From Chloroflexi bacterium HGW-Chloroflexi-10 (lineage in GTDB: Bacteria > Chloroflexota > Anaerolineae > Anaerolineales > Anaerolineaceae): a DNA stretch of 64,000 bases. The DNA lies in NCBI GenBank assembly GCA_002840755.1, contig PHBZ01000003.1, forward strand, positions 195,287 to 259,286. The letters are read 5' to 3'. The position numbers and the translations under genes were made by a program. Under the pieces are notes generated by a model. The model ran no database searches. It was given only the letters and a program-made list of their open reading frames with translations, and had not been told where the DNA came from. Positions 10,001 through 16,614 of this stretch are shown here, one piece after another (the stretch's first letter is position 1; every line of letters begins with the position of its first letter).

Positions 10001-11072
10001 TCGTACCCCATTGCGCTTAACACCAGCGCAGATACGCGATCTAATGGATGGCTCGAATGAGATTGAAAATGAAATTCGGGACCAGATTGAAGCGTTTTTG
10101 ATTTCACTAAATACTTCACGCGCGGTGGGAACATTTGCGCTGCGTATAGACAGCTTTGACCTAAAACCAGCAGATTTATCCGGTAAACCCTGGGCAGATG
10201 TCAATGATCTGATGTTGGATGAAATCGAAGCCGCATTCAATCGTCGTAAAACCCAGCTTTTGGGAAGTAATGGGCAAATTTCGGCTGAACTGGATACCTG
10301 GTTTAAAAGCTTTTCCCAACCCACGCTGGAAACTGAAAATATTTATCGTATCCTGGTTGGATTGCAGCAGGGCAATCGCCTTTCCTTTGATCGAAAGACG
10401 CATCGTCAGGTAAAACAGCGGTATATGCGCTTGAATTATGTCTTTCTGGCTGCGCATTTTCTACAAAGGATGGAAACATCAGATGTAAAAGAGATGGCTT
10501 TATCGCATATGGAAGATGCTATCGATGCGATGGAGCAGGTCTGGGGTTTATACGAATTGAATCGCCTGCAACAATCTCAAGCTGGGATCACCCAACTAGA
10601 TGCGTTGCGCCGCTCTGCCTTAATTGAAAAAATTGGACAGGAGAAAGTAACCCTTGCCGACAGCCTGTTAGTAAGTGAACTGGATACAGACTTGAAAAAA
10701 GAGATTGGAACTGTTCTGGGCGGGCGTACACGCAACGAAATTTACCGGGAATTATTACTCTCCGTTATTTCACAGATGTGGGTGGAATATTTAACCAAGG
10801 TGGAAGCTTTAAGAGTTTCAATTGGTATGGAGGCGTACGCTCAACGTGATCCACTTGTGCAATATAAGAGTCAGGCATCGACAATGTTTAAAGAATTACT
10901 TGCTGATATTCGATCGGCTCTGGTTTCGCGAATGTTTACTTATCGTCCCAGTCAGCGTGTGAACGCGACTATTGACCGCGAGCGAAGCGGTGAAGAAATT
11001 GTTGAAGTTCAAACAGAGGCGAAACCTGCTATTGAAAGCCAACAAAGTAAGAAAAAACGCCGCAGACATTGA
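7035..11072 (+). CDS. secA: Preprotein translocase ATPase SecA (enlarged)
   Basis: Motor ATPase that drives proteins through SecYEG. Motifs include Walker A MRTGEGKT (102-109), the DEAD-box equivalent DEIDNILIDEARTP (from about 234), the pre-protein cross-linking region, TNMAGRGVDIKLG, and the second-nucleotide-domain arginine motif RRIDNQLRGRSSRQGDPG (about 735). At 1345 aa it is about 450 aa longer than typical SecA. Extra sequence sits in nucleotide domain 2 (about 85 aa between GTTSVDHSD and IPHRVLNARK) and mostly in the helical scaffold/wing region (about 850-1250). The C-terminal zinc motif for SecB binding is absent and the tail is basic (KKKRRRH). The ATG at 7035 has AGAAAGG upstream. 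Such size is plausible for Chloroflexota. Confidence 0.96.
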   Translation: MLQKIAKAIGYDPNKKEVERIAGMVSQINALEPTYEKLSDEALFGKSVEFKQRFQEGESLDDLLVEVYATVREVSKRTLGLRHYDVQMIGGIALHEGRIAEMRTGEGKTLVATLPVCLNAITGRSVHLVTVNDYLARRDARWMAPIYNSLGLTVGVLQMASRTENGKKAFVVDLEKVSSLEDQHQLVLVDRQEAYKADIIHGTNSEFGFDYLRDNLSNRLEERVQRDHYFSIIDEIDNILIDEARTPLIISGPASDDTEWYVRMAQIVRQLNPEDYEISEKDRYVALTEIGEAHVEELLQIPLRDPERPEDIAPEQARILGYLEQALKGQFLFKRNKDYLVQGGKVVIVDEFTGRLMPGRRWSEGLHQSVEAKEGVKVEPENVTYATITIQNYFRMYEKLAGMTGTALTEAEEFHKIYKLEVLPIPTNLEYRAFGKESSMISVDSKDESGYRFTYYTYRNDPNKKPVFYKRKDFPDVVFRTEEAKLRAIAKEIIQFHILGRPMLVGTTSVDHSDRLSYRLNAESVRRLLQTLLIREAWMKKNKREMIEQNVEELQFLNVPVQDLNVPQMRKYAKSVDLESVSLQDPENMSVLLQILDLPSEYEPRLNEVIQAGIPHRVLNARKHDEEALIISKAGAYGAVTIATNMAGRGVDIKLGGEISEELYADIARVLRRGQYDPYSMKDEEKRQTLLKIPEDQYGIYADSVNAFLQSLGDMEKVRALGGLHVIGSERHEARRIDNQLRGRSSRQGDPGSSRFYLSLEDELMRLFGGQQVEGLMKRLNVEANIPIESGIVGRLVEQSQERVEGANFDVRKHLLEYDDVLNKQRQRIYDQRDRVFTKEDLTDDVMDMLKTEVDTRVGPAMEDEEGPWKLVAFLSDIQPPIDYEGAFYPSFLLRILMEEFIQRTGELPVDIEKAKAVLLQFVEDSLTTEQNHTISSAQGFLQRVEEAINTQKLERLESLDTFTAGLSDRVESEDLKPQALLQELSNLVRTPLRLTPAQIRDLMDGSNEIENEIRDQIEAFLISLNTSRAVGTFALRIDSFDLKPADLSGKPWADVNDLMLDEIEAAFNRRKTQLLGSNGQISAELDTWFKSFSQPTLETENIYRILVGLQQGNRLSFDRKTHRQVKQRYMRLNYVFLAAHFLQRMETSDVKEMALSHMEDAIDAMEQVWGLYELNRLQQSQAGITQLDALRRSALIEKIGQEKVTLADSLLVSELDTDLKKEIGTVLGGRTRNEIYRELLLSVISQMWVEYLTKVEALRVSIGMEAYAQRDPLVQYKSQASTMFKELLADIRSALVSRMFTYRPSQRVNATIDRERSGEEIVEVQTEAKPAIESQQSKKKRRRH

Positions 11073-11119
11073 TATTTTATGAAAAAATGACCAATTTAAG
11101 ACTGGCTATTTACTAAAGC

Positions 11120-11148
11120 TTGCCAAGAATGCATTTCTTTCATATAAT
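11120..11148 (+). promoter_or_regulatory. Sigma-70-type promoter of rpsA
   Basis: TTGCCA (11120-11125), a 17 nt spacer and a perfect TATAAT (11143-11148). The start codon is at 11184, giving a leader of about 30 nt. Confidence 0.75.
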
Positions 11149-11183
11149 CTGATAATCTTTTATAACTGGAGTATGTTGATCGT

Positions 11184-12599
11184 ATGGAGCAGAAGGACGC
11201 CCAACTCGAGCAGGCACAGCCTGATAATTCGCATGTCGAAGACAACATGGCCTCCTTGCTCGAGCAAGAAGGCCTAGGGATCGATTTCCCCAAAGCTGGG
11301 GAAACTCGTCAAGGTGTGATCGCCAGCATTTCACAGAATCAAATTCTAGTGAGTGTTGGTGCTAAATCAGAAGGAATCATTACAGGTCGAGAATTCGATA
11401 TGATCCCTTCTGAAGAATTGCAGAAATTGGAAGTGGGCCAGCAAGTCCCGGTGTTTGTAATAACACCTGAGGATTCCCAAGGGAACCTGGTACTTTCATT
11501 AATGCGCGCACTGGAAGAACAATCCTGGCAGAGGGCCGAGGACCTTCTAAAATCCAAGGAATCTTACCAAAGTACCATTCGTGGTTACAATAAGGGTGGT
11601 TTGATTGTGCCCGTGGAAGGTTTGAACGGTTTCGTTCCTGCCTCTCAAATCAGTCTTTCCCGTCGTGCCGGTTTATCAGGTGATACACCTGAAAAACGTT
11701 GGGCCACAATGATGGGAGATGCAATTGATGTTTGTGTGATTGAAGTTGACCGCGAACGCCGCCGGTTGATCCTCTCTGAACGCGCTGCCAGCACTGAAAC
11801 TCGTGAATCGGTCAAGGAACGTATTTTGAGCGAACTTACCGAAGGCGACATCCGTACAGGACGTGTTACCAGCCTGGCTGATTTTGGCGCATTTGTCAAT
11901 ATCAATGGCGCTGACGGCCTGGTTCACCTTTCTGAAATTTCCTGGGACCGCATTCAGCACCCCAGTGAAGTACTAAAAGTGGGCCAGGAAGTTAAAGTAA
12001 GAATTATCAGCGTAGACCGCGACAAGAAACGTATTGGGCTTTCAATTCGACAATTGCTTGAAGATCCGTGGGTTGATCGTATTTCCAAATATGAAGTTGG
12101 TCAATTATTAGAAGGTGTGATTACCCGATTGACTAAATTTGGCGCTTTTGCCCGCATTGAAGAAGATTTGGAAGGTTTGATCCATATCTCCGAAATCAGT
12201 GAACGCCGCATCGAACATCCCAAGGAAGTTCTCAAAGAGGGCGAAAACGTGACTTTGCGCGTGATCAAGATTGAACCTGAAAATCACAGGATCGGTTTGA
12301 GCATCCGTCGCGTTGATTCAATGGCATACGCTGAAATGGATTGGAAAACTCTCGAAGACATCGTCCTTGATGAAGTTGAACAGGATGATGTTGAACCGGA
12401 AGTAGTTGAACAGGAAAAAGTTAAACCAGCTAAAGCAAAAGCAGCGAAAGTAAAAGCTGCTAAAGTTGAACCTGAAGAGATTAAATCGGATAATATAGAG
12501 CAGGATGAAGTTGCCCAAGTTATCGTTGAACCTGAAGCAATTGAGCCTGAAGCAATTAAACCGGATGAAGTTGAACAGGATGAAGAATCCGCAGAATAA
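11184..12599 (+). CDS. rpsA: 30S ribosomal protein S1 (four S1 domains)
   Basis: RNA-binding protein of 471 aa that helps mRNA bind the 30S subunit. Four S1 (OB-fold) repeats lie at about 38-107, 124-196, 213-282 and 299-370; repeats 3 and 4 carry the typical FGAFV / GLVHLSEIS and FGAFARI / GLIHISEIS blocks. Six repeats are usual in Proteobacteria and four in many other phyla. The C-terminal 80 residues are a low-complexity charged tail built from short units such as VEQ, VEPE, AKAAKV and AIEPEAIKPDEV. It is cytoplasmic, with its own promoter and terminator, so monocistronic. The start ATG at 11184 has GGAG about 12 nt upstream, a wide spacing. Confidence 0.94.
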   Translation: MEQKDAQLEQAQPDNSHVEDNMASLLEQEGLGIDFPKAGETRQGVIASISQNQILVSVGAKSEGIITGREFDMIPSEELQKLEVGQQVPVFVITPEDSQGNLVLSLMRALEEQSWQRAEDLLKSKESYQSTIRGYNKGGLIVPVEGLNGFVPASQISLSRRAGLSGDTPEKRWATMMGDAIDVCVIEVDRERRRLILSERAASTETRESVKERILSELTEGDIRTGRVTSLADFGAFVNINGADGLVHLSEISWDRIQHPSEVLKVGQEVKVRIISVDRDKKRIGLSIRQLLEDPWVDRISKYEVGQLLEGVITRLTKFGAFARIEEDLEGLIHISEISERRIEHPKEVLKEGENVTLRVIKIEPENHRIGLSIRRVDSMAYAEMDWKTLEDIVLDEVEQDDVEPEVVEQEKVKPAKAKAAKVKAAKVEPEEIKSDNIEQDEVAQVIVEPEAIEPEAIKPDEVEQDEESAE

Positions 12600-12625
12600 T
12601 CAACTGCACAATACAAATTAACCCG

Positions 12626-12655
12626 AAAGCGCACCCTCAAGGTGCGCTTTCTTTC
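12626..12655 (+). terminator. Rho-independent terminator of rpsA
   Basis: The perfect stem AAAGCGCACC / GGTGCGCTTT has a 5 nt loop and is followed by CTTTCT. It ends 6 bp before the next start codon. Confidence 0.85.
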
Positions 12656-12660
12656 TATGG

Positions 12661-13761
12661 ATGATAATGGATTATCTTTTTATTGATGCTCATGAAGATT
12701 TAGCCTATAGTGCCTATACATTTGGCCGTGATTATACTCAATCGGCAATGCGAATCCGCCAACTTGAAGTAAATACTGATATTCCCCTGCATGGCGGGCA
12801 ATCTTTATTAGGTTGGCCAGAATGGCAAAAAGCAAAATGTGCTGTGATTATTGGAACTTTGTTTATCCTTCCCAAGCGGTATCAGAGCGGAGATTGGGAA
12901 AAAACTGCCTATAAAACCATTGCTGAAGCCAGCGTATTAACTCATTGGCAGGTTGATTATTACCAACGTTTGCAAGATGAGAATCCGGAAAAATTTCGTT
13001 TGATTCAGACCCGCAAACAGCTAATTGAACATTGGCAACTCTGGGTGGACCAATCGGCGGCACCTTCAAAGCCAGTGGGGATTATTCTTTCCATGGAAGG
13101 CGCTGAAGGGCTTAAAGATCCGAGAGAATTGGAAGAGTGGTATGCAAGGGGGCTGCGTTTGTTAGGTCCGGTCTGGGCTGGTACGCGTTATTGTGGTGGC
13201 ATGTATGAGCCTGGTGGATTTACGAATGAAGGAAGATTGTTGCTGGAAATTATGGCTGGGTTGGGAATGGGCCTGGATATTACTCATATGAGTGAAGTGG
13301 CTGCATTGGAAGCGATTGAACGCTATGAGGGACCGGCTGTTTTTGCTTCACATGCAAATTGCCGCTCACTTTTGAATGGATCAGGTGGGGAACGACACTT
13401 GTCTGATCAAATGATTCGATATTTGGCAGAACGCGACGGAGTGATTGGAATTCTGCCATTTAATAAATTTTTGGTTCCCAATTGGACAAATTCTGAACCT
13501 CGTGATAAAGTAACCTTAACCCATGTAGCAACCCATATAGATCACATTTGCCAACTTACCGGTAATTCCACACATGCAGCTATTGGCACTGATTTTGATG
13601 GTGGTTTTGGTTATCCGGCAGTACCTTTGGAGATCAATACGATTGCTGAAATTCAACTTCTCGCCGGGCGATTAGAAGAATTGGGTTATACAGAAGCGGA
13701 TATCCAAATGATTTTTGGATTGAACTGGAAACGAATTTTGGAAAGGACCCTACCCGCATGA
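12661..13761 (+). CDS. Membrane dipeptidase, peptidase M19 (renal dipeptidase) family
   Basis: Zinc dipeptidase-like protein of 366 aa with a TIM-barrel fold. Metal-ligand and active-site regions of the family are present: an HxD-like DAHEDLAY near the N-terminus, the bridging glutamate in SMEGAEGL, the histidines in ITHMSE and FASHAN, and the aspartate in GTDFDGGF. No signal peptide or lipobox is seen, so it is probably cytoplasmic and splits dipeptides or related amides. The first motif has HxD as in active members. The next gene overlaps the stop codon by 4 bp (ATGA), so the two are co-translated. An ATG at 12667 is an alternative start. Confidence 0.85.
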   Translation: MIMDYLFIDAHEDLAYSAYTFGRDYTQSAMRIRQLEVNTDIPLHGGQSLLGWPEWQKAKCAVIIGTLFILPKRYQSGDWEKTAYKTIAEASVLTHWQVDYYQRLQDENPEKFRLIQTRKQLIEHWQLWVDQSAAPSKPVGIILSMEGAEGLKDPRELEEWYARGLRLLGPVWAGTRYCGGMYEPGGFTNEGRLLLEIMAGLGMGLDITHMSEVAALEAIERYEGPAVFASHANCRSLLNGSGGERHLSDQMIRYLAERDGVIGILPFNKFLVPNWTNSEPRDKVTLTHVATHIDHICQLTGNSTHAAIGTDFDGGFGYPAVPLEINTIAEIQLLAGRLEELGYTEADIQMIFGLNWKRILERTLPA

Positions 13762-14270
13762 GTGAAGGATCACTGTCTGCCGGACAGGAAATACCTACAG
13801 CGGAAATAAGAAAAAGTGTCTCACGGACGCGCATCCGGATTGGATTAATTTCCACAGTTATCGGTTTTCTTTTGTTTTTATTGGGTGCGCGCCCTTCTTT
13901 GTTCGGTTTGGATCGCAGTCCGGTGATAGGTTTTGTCCAAATCGCTGTGTTTTTGGTCGGTTTAGGTGTCATGTGTTTGGGGGGATATTTGAGCACAAAA
14001 GCGATGTGGCGAGACCGCCAGATCAGCATTATTGCGGATATTGGTATGCGACTGGTGGCCACAGGCTTTGTTATTGCCGTATTTGCCGGTATGGCGGATG
14101 TATTTGGTTTTGGCAGTCATCCCTTACCAGATGTGCCCTATTTTGGGGCATGGCAGGCGCGTGGCGTTGAGATAGGTGAAGGAATTATCGCCATTGGTTT
14201 TTTGATGATGATTCCGTATTTTCCACAAAAAAGCGCCAGAAGCAGGACGGAATCTACTGCCTCAATTTAG
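13758..14270 (+). CDS. Four-helix membrane protein of unknown function
   Basis: A 170-aa protein with four predicted transmembrane helices (about 27-45, 60-78, 93-113 and 135-152) and short basic ends. No family is recognised. The ATGA overlap with the dipeptidase gene shows translational coupling. The lack of conserved polar residues inside the membrane argues against a transporter. It could be a membrane partner or chaperone for the upstream product, but that is only context. Confidence 0.6.
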   Translation: MSEGSLSAGQEIPTAEIRKSVSRTRIRIGLISTVIGFLLFLLGARPSLFGLDRSPVIGFVQIAVFLVGLGVMCLGGYLSTKAMWRDRQISIIADIGMRLVATGFVIAVFAGMADVFGFGSHPLPDVPYFGAWQARGVEIGEGIIAIGFLMMIPYFPQKSARSRTESTASI

Positions 14271-14344
14271 CGAAAATGAATTGAGCTTTACAAAATGGTG
14301 AAGAGAATAAACAACATAAATTATTTGTCTGCGTTTGACCCTGC

Positions 14345-14373
14345 TTGACACATGTTCAACCCTTTGTTATGAT
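14345..14373 (+). promoter_or_regulatory. Sigma-70-type promoter of the LysM/M23 gene at 14394
   Basis: A perfect TTGACA (14345-14350), a 17 nt spacer and TATGAT (14368-14373). Initiation would fall near 14380, with AGAGGT then serving as ribosome site before ATG 14394. Confidence 0.7.
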
Positions 14374-14393
14374 CACCCAAAAGAGGTAAAAAA

Positions 14394-15602
14394 ATGGACG
14401 AGCTTGAAAATCATCAGGGGAATCAGAATTTGGAAAACAATTCAGTTCCTCAATTGGAACAGCTGCTTCCAGCCAAAAAAAATATAAGAGAAATTTGGGA
14501 AAATGTGGTTCGCCTTGGTTTGGGTGAATTAAGTTTGCGGATTGGAACCGTAATTGCTTCTATTGCCCTTGTATTACTGGTGGTATGGGTGATGGGGCGA
14601 TTTTATCTGGGAGGAAAAATTAACGAGAACGCCCCAGTTGCGGCAGCCCAGATTGAAGAAACACCTACACCGATGGTGGAAATGCCACCCTTTGAGATGC
14701 CCAACGCGGATATAGAAACAGTAGCGCTGGACCGTTATACGGAACTTCATACAACATTACCAGACAAACCACGCTATGAGATTGTGAAGTATACCGTGCA
14801 GACGGGTGATACTTTGTTTGATATCGCTGACCGCTTTGGCCTGGAACCTTCCACGCTTTTATGGGGTAACCTGTATATTCTGGGTGATAATCCACATAAT
14901 TTAAAACCAGGGCAGGAATTAAATATTTTACCTCAGGATGGCGTATTACATAAATGGAGCGCTGGAGAGGGATTGAATGGAGTTTCCAGTTATTACGGCG
15001 TAGCACCTGAAACCATTATTGACTGGCCAGGTAACAATCTTTCACTTGAGACCATTGGTGATTTTGCCAATCCAAATATTGCACCGGAAACAGAATTATT
15101 TGTTCCCGGCGGGCAGCGTGAATTTGTGACCTGGAGCGCCCCGCGGATTACCCGTAGCGATCCGGCTGTTGCCAAATTGTATGGTCCTGGTTATTGCGGA
15201 ACCATAACTGAAGGCGCCAATGGGATTGGAACGTTTGTGTGGCCAACAACCGCTCGATATATATCCGGTTATGATTGGTCACCAGCCACAGCCCATTTTG
15301 GGATTGATATCGGTGGAAATTCCGGTAATGCGATTTATGCTACTGATAACGGTGTAGTAGTTTATTCCGGTTGGAATAACTATGGTTATGGTAATGTGGT
15401 TGTGATCGATCATGGTAATGGCTGGCAGACTCTGTATGCACATTTATTGAGTGATTTGCTGCCGTTATGTGGAGCAAGTGTCTATCAGGGCGATATGATT
15501 GCGTACATGGGTAGTACAGGTAATTCAAGCGGTCCACATTTACATTTTGAAATGCGCAATGATACCTACGGAAAGGTTGACCCGAAACTATTCGTGCAAT
15601 AA
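14394..15602 (+). CDS. Membrane-anchored LysM/M23 peptidoglycan hydrolase
   Basis: A 402-aa exported murein hydrolase-like protein. It has a cytoplasmic N-terminus, one transmembrane helix (about 48-70), a Pro-rich stretch, a LysM domain (about 128-180, YTVQTGDTLFDIADRFG), a second LysM-like repeat (about 183-245) and a C-terminal M23 LytM domain (about 275-400). The M23 zinc ligands are visible in HFGIDIG and HLHFEM, with the catalytic HLL region YAHLL. It probably acts on cell-wall peptide cross-links outside the membrane. A close paralogue lies at 19276-20349 on the other strand. It is monocistronic, with a good promoter and a strong terminator. Confidence 0.88.
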   Translation: MDELENHQGNQNLENNSVPQLEQLLPAKKNIREIWENVVRLGLGELSLRIGTVIASIALVLLVVWVMGRFYLGGKINENAPVAAAQIEETPTPMVEMPPFEMPNADIETVALDRYTELHTTLPDKPRYEIVKYTVQTGDTLFDIADRFGLEPSTLLWGNLYILGDNPHNLKPGQELNILPQDGVLHKWSAGEGLNGVSSYYGVAPETIIDWPGNNLSLETIGDFANPNIAPETELFVPGGQREFVTWSAPRITRSDPAVAKLYGPGYCGTITEGANGIGTFVWPTTARYISGYDWSPATAHFGIDIGGNSGNAIYATDNGVVVYSGWNNYGYGNVVVIDHGNGWQTLYAHLLSDLLPLCGASVYQGDMIAYMGSTGNSSGPHLHFEMRNDTYGKVDPKLFVQ

Positions 15603-15611
15603 GATTTTCTC

Positions 15612-15645
15612 AAAGTGGAGTGAGCAATCACTCCACTTTTTTTTT
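15612..15645 (+). terminator. Rho-independent terminator after the LysM/M23 gene
   Basis: The perfect 12 bp stem AAAGTGGAGTGA / TCACTCCACTTT has the GCAA tetraloop and is followed by a run of T. Confidence 0.92.
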
Positions 15646-15744
15646 CAAAACAAAACAAAGGCAGTGGTTGGTAAACATGAAAATGAAGCCATAGCGGTAA
15701 AAATGGCTCTAAAAAAGGTATAATACGGGTGGAAAGGAAAAATA

Positions 15745-16608
15745 ATGCAACCTATTCAAGAAGTGCGGCCTTCTCCCATAGCCGGTTTTTGGTATAGTAA
15801 GGACCCCGGCAAATTGACACAGGAAATTGATTCTTTTTTACGGAACTCAATTCTGGAAACGGTTAATGGACGGGTGATGGGAATTTTAGCCCCACATGCA
15901 GGGTATCGATATTCCGGAAAAACAGCCGGATTGGCTTTTCAAACCATAGTAGGAAAGCAATTTGATCTTGTCGTAGTCATTTCTCCTTTTCATCAGTATG
16001 TTGATACAGATGTACTAACCACAGCGCACCGTTACTACGCCACACCATTGGGGGAGATTCCGGTTGATCAGGAACTTGTTCAGAAATTCTTAAAAGTATT
16101 AAAAACAGACACGCAATATAAGAGTTTGGTGATAGCCAATGATGAAGAACATGCTCTGGAAATTGAACTGCCATTTTTGCAAAGGGCACTGACAGGCAGT
16201 TTCAGCTTATTGCCGCTTATGGTTCGCAGTATCGATCCACAGACTGCGCGTGACCTGGCAAAAATATTAAATCGGTTAATTGATAGTGCTTCAGTGTTAA
16301 TTGTAGCCAGTACGGACCTCTCTCATTTTTATCCGCAAACAGAGGCTGAACGACTGGATGGAAATATGTTGACACAAATAGAGACGTTTTCCAGTGATGC
16401 GGTTTACGAGACAGAACGCAAAGGAAAAGGATATGCGTGCGGCTTAGGCGCCATTCTCCTGGCGATGGAGATGGTAAAAATAATGGGGGCAGACCAGGTG
16501 AAGATTCTGGGTCATAGCACTTCAGCTGCCGAGACCGGTGATACAAATTCTGTGGTAGGTTATGGTGCCGGTGTTTTTCTTCAAAAAAAACCAGCAGAGA
16601 CTGGATAA
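15745..16608 (+). CDS. amrB: AmmeMemoRadiSam system protein B (MEMO1 family)
   Basis: MEMO-family protein of 287 aa, related to extradiol dioxygenase-fold proteins. Recognisable blocks are PSPIAGFWY near the N-terminus, the metal-type APHAGYRYSG, SPFHQYV, the EEHALEIELPFLQ block, STDLSHFY, and the C-terminal GDTNSVVGYGA. In many bacteria MEMO is encoded with an AMMECR1 protein and a radical SAM enzyme; neither is next to it here. The enzymatic role is not established to my knowledge. A TATAAT at 15719-15724 lies just upstream, with GGAAAGGA as ribosome site. priA begins 6 bp after the stop, so the two are co-transcribed. Confidence 0.9.
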   Translation: MQPIQEVRPSPIAGFWYSKDPGKLTQEIDSFLRNSILETVNGRVMGILAPHAGYRYSGKTAGLAFQTIVGKQFDLVVVISPFHQYVDTDVLTTAHRYYATPLGEIPVDQELVQKFLKVLKTDTQYKSLVIANDEEHALEIELPFLQRALTGSFSLLPLMVRSIDPQTARDLAKILNRLIDSASVLIVASTDLSHFYPQTEAERLDGNMLTQIETFSSDAVYETERKGKGYACGLGAILLAMEMVKIMGADQVKILGHSTSAAETGDTNSVVGYGAGVFLQKKPAETG

Positions 16609-16614
16609 TTCTTT

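Noticed and set aside
15499..15723. A frame spanning the end of the LysM/M23 gene and its terminator
   Set aside because: It runs through a strong hairpin terminator in a different frame from the real gene.
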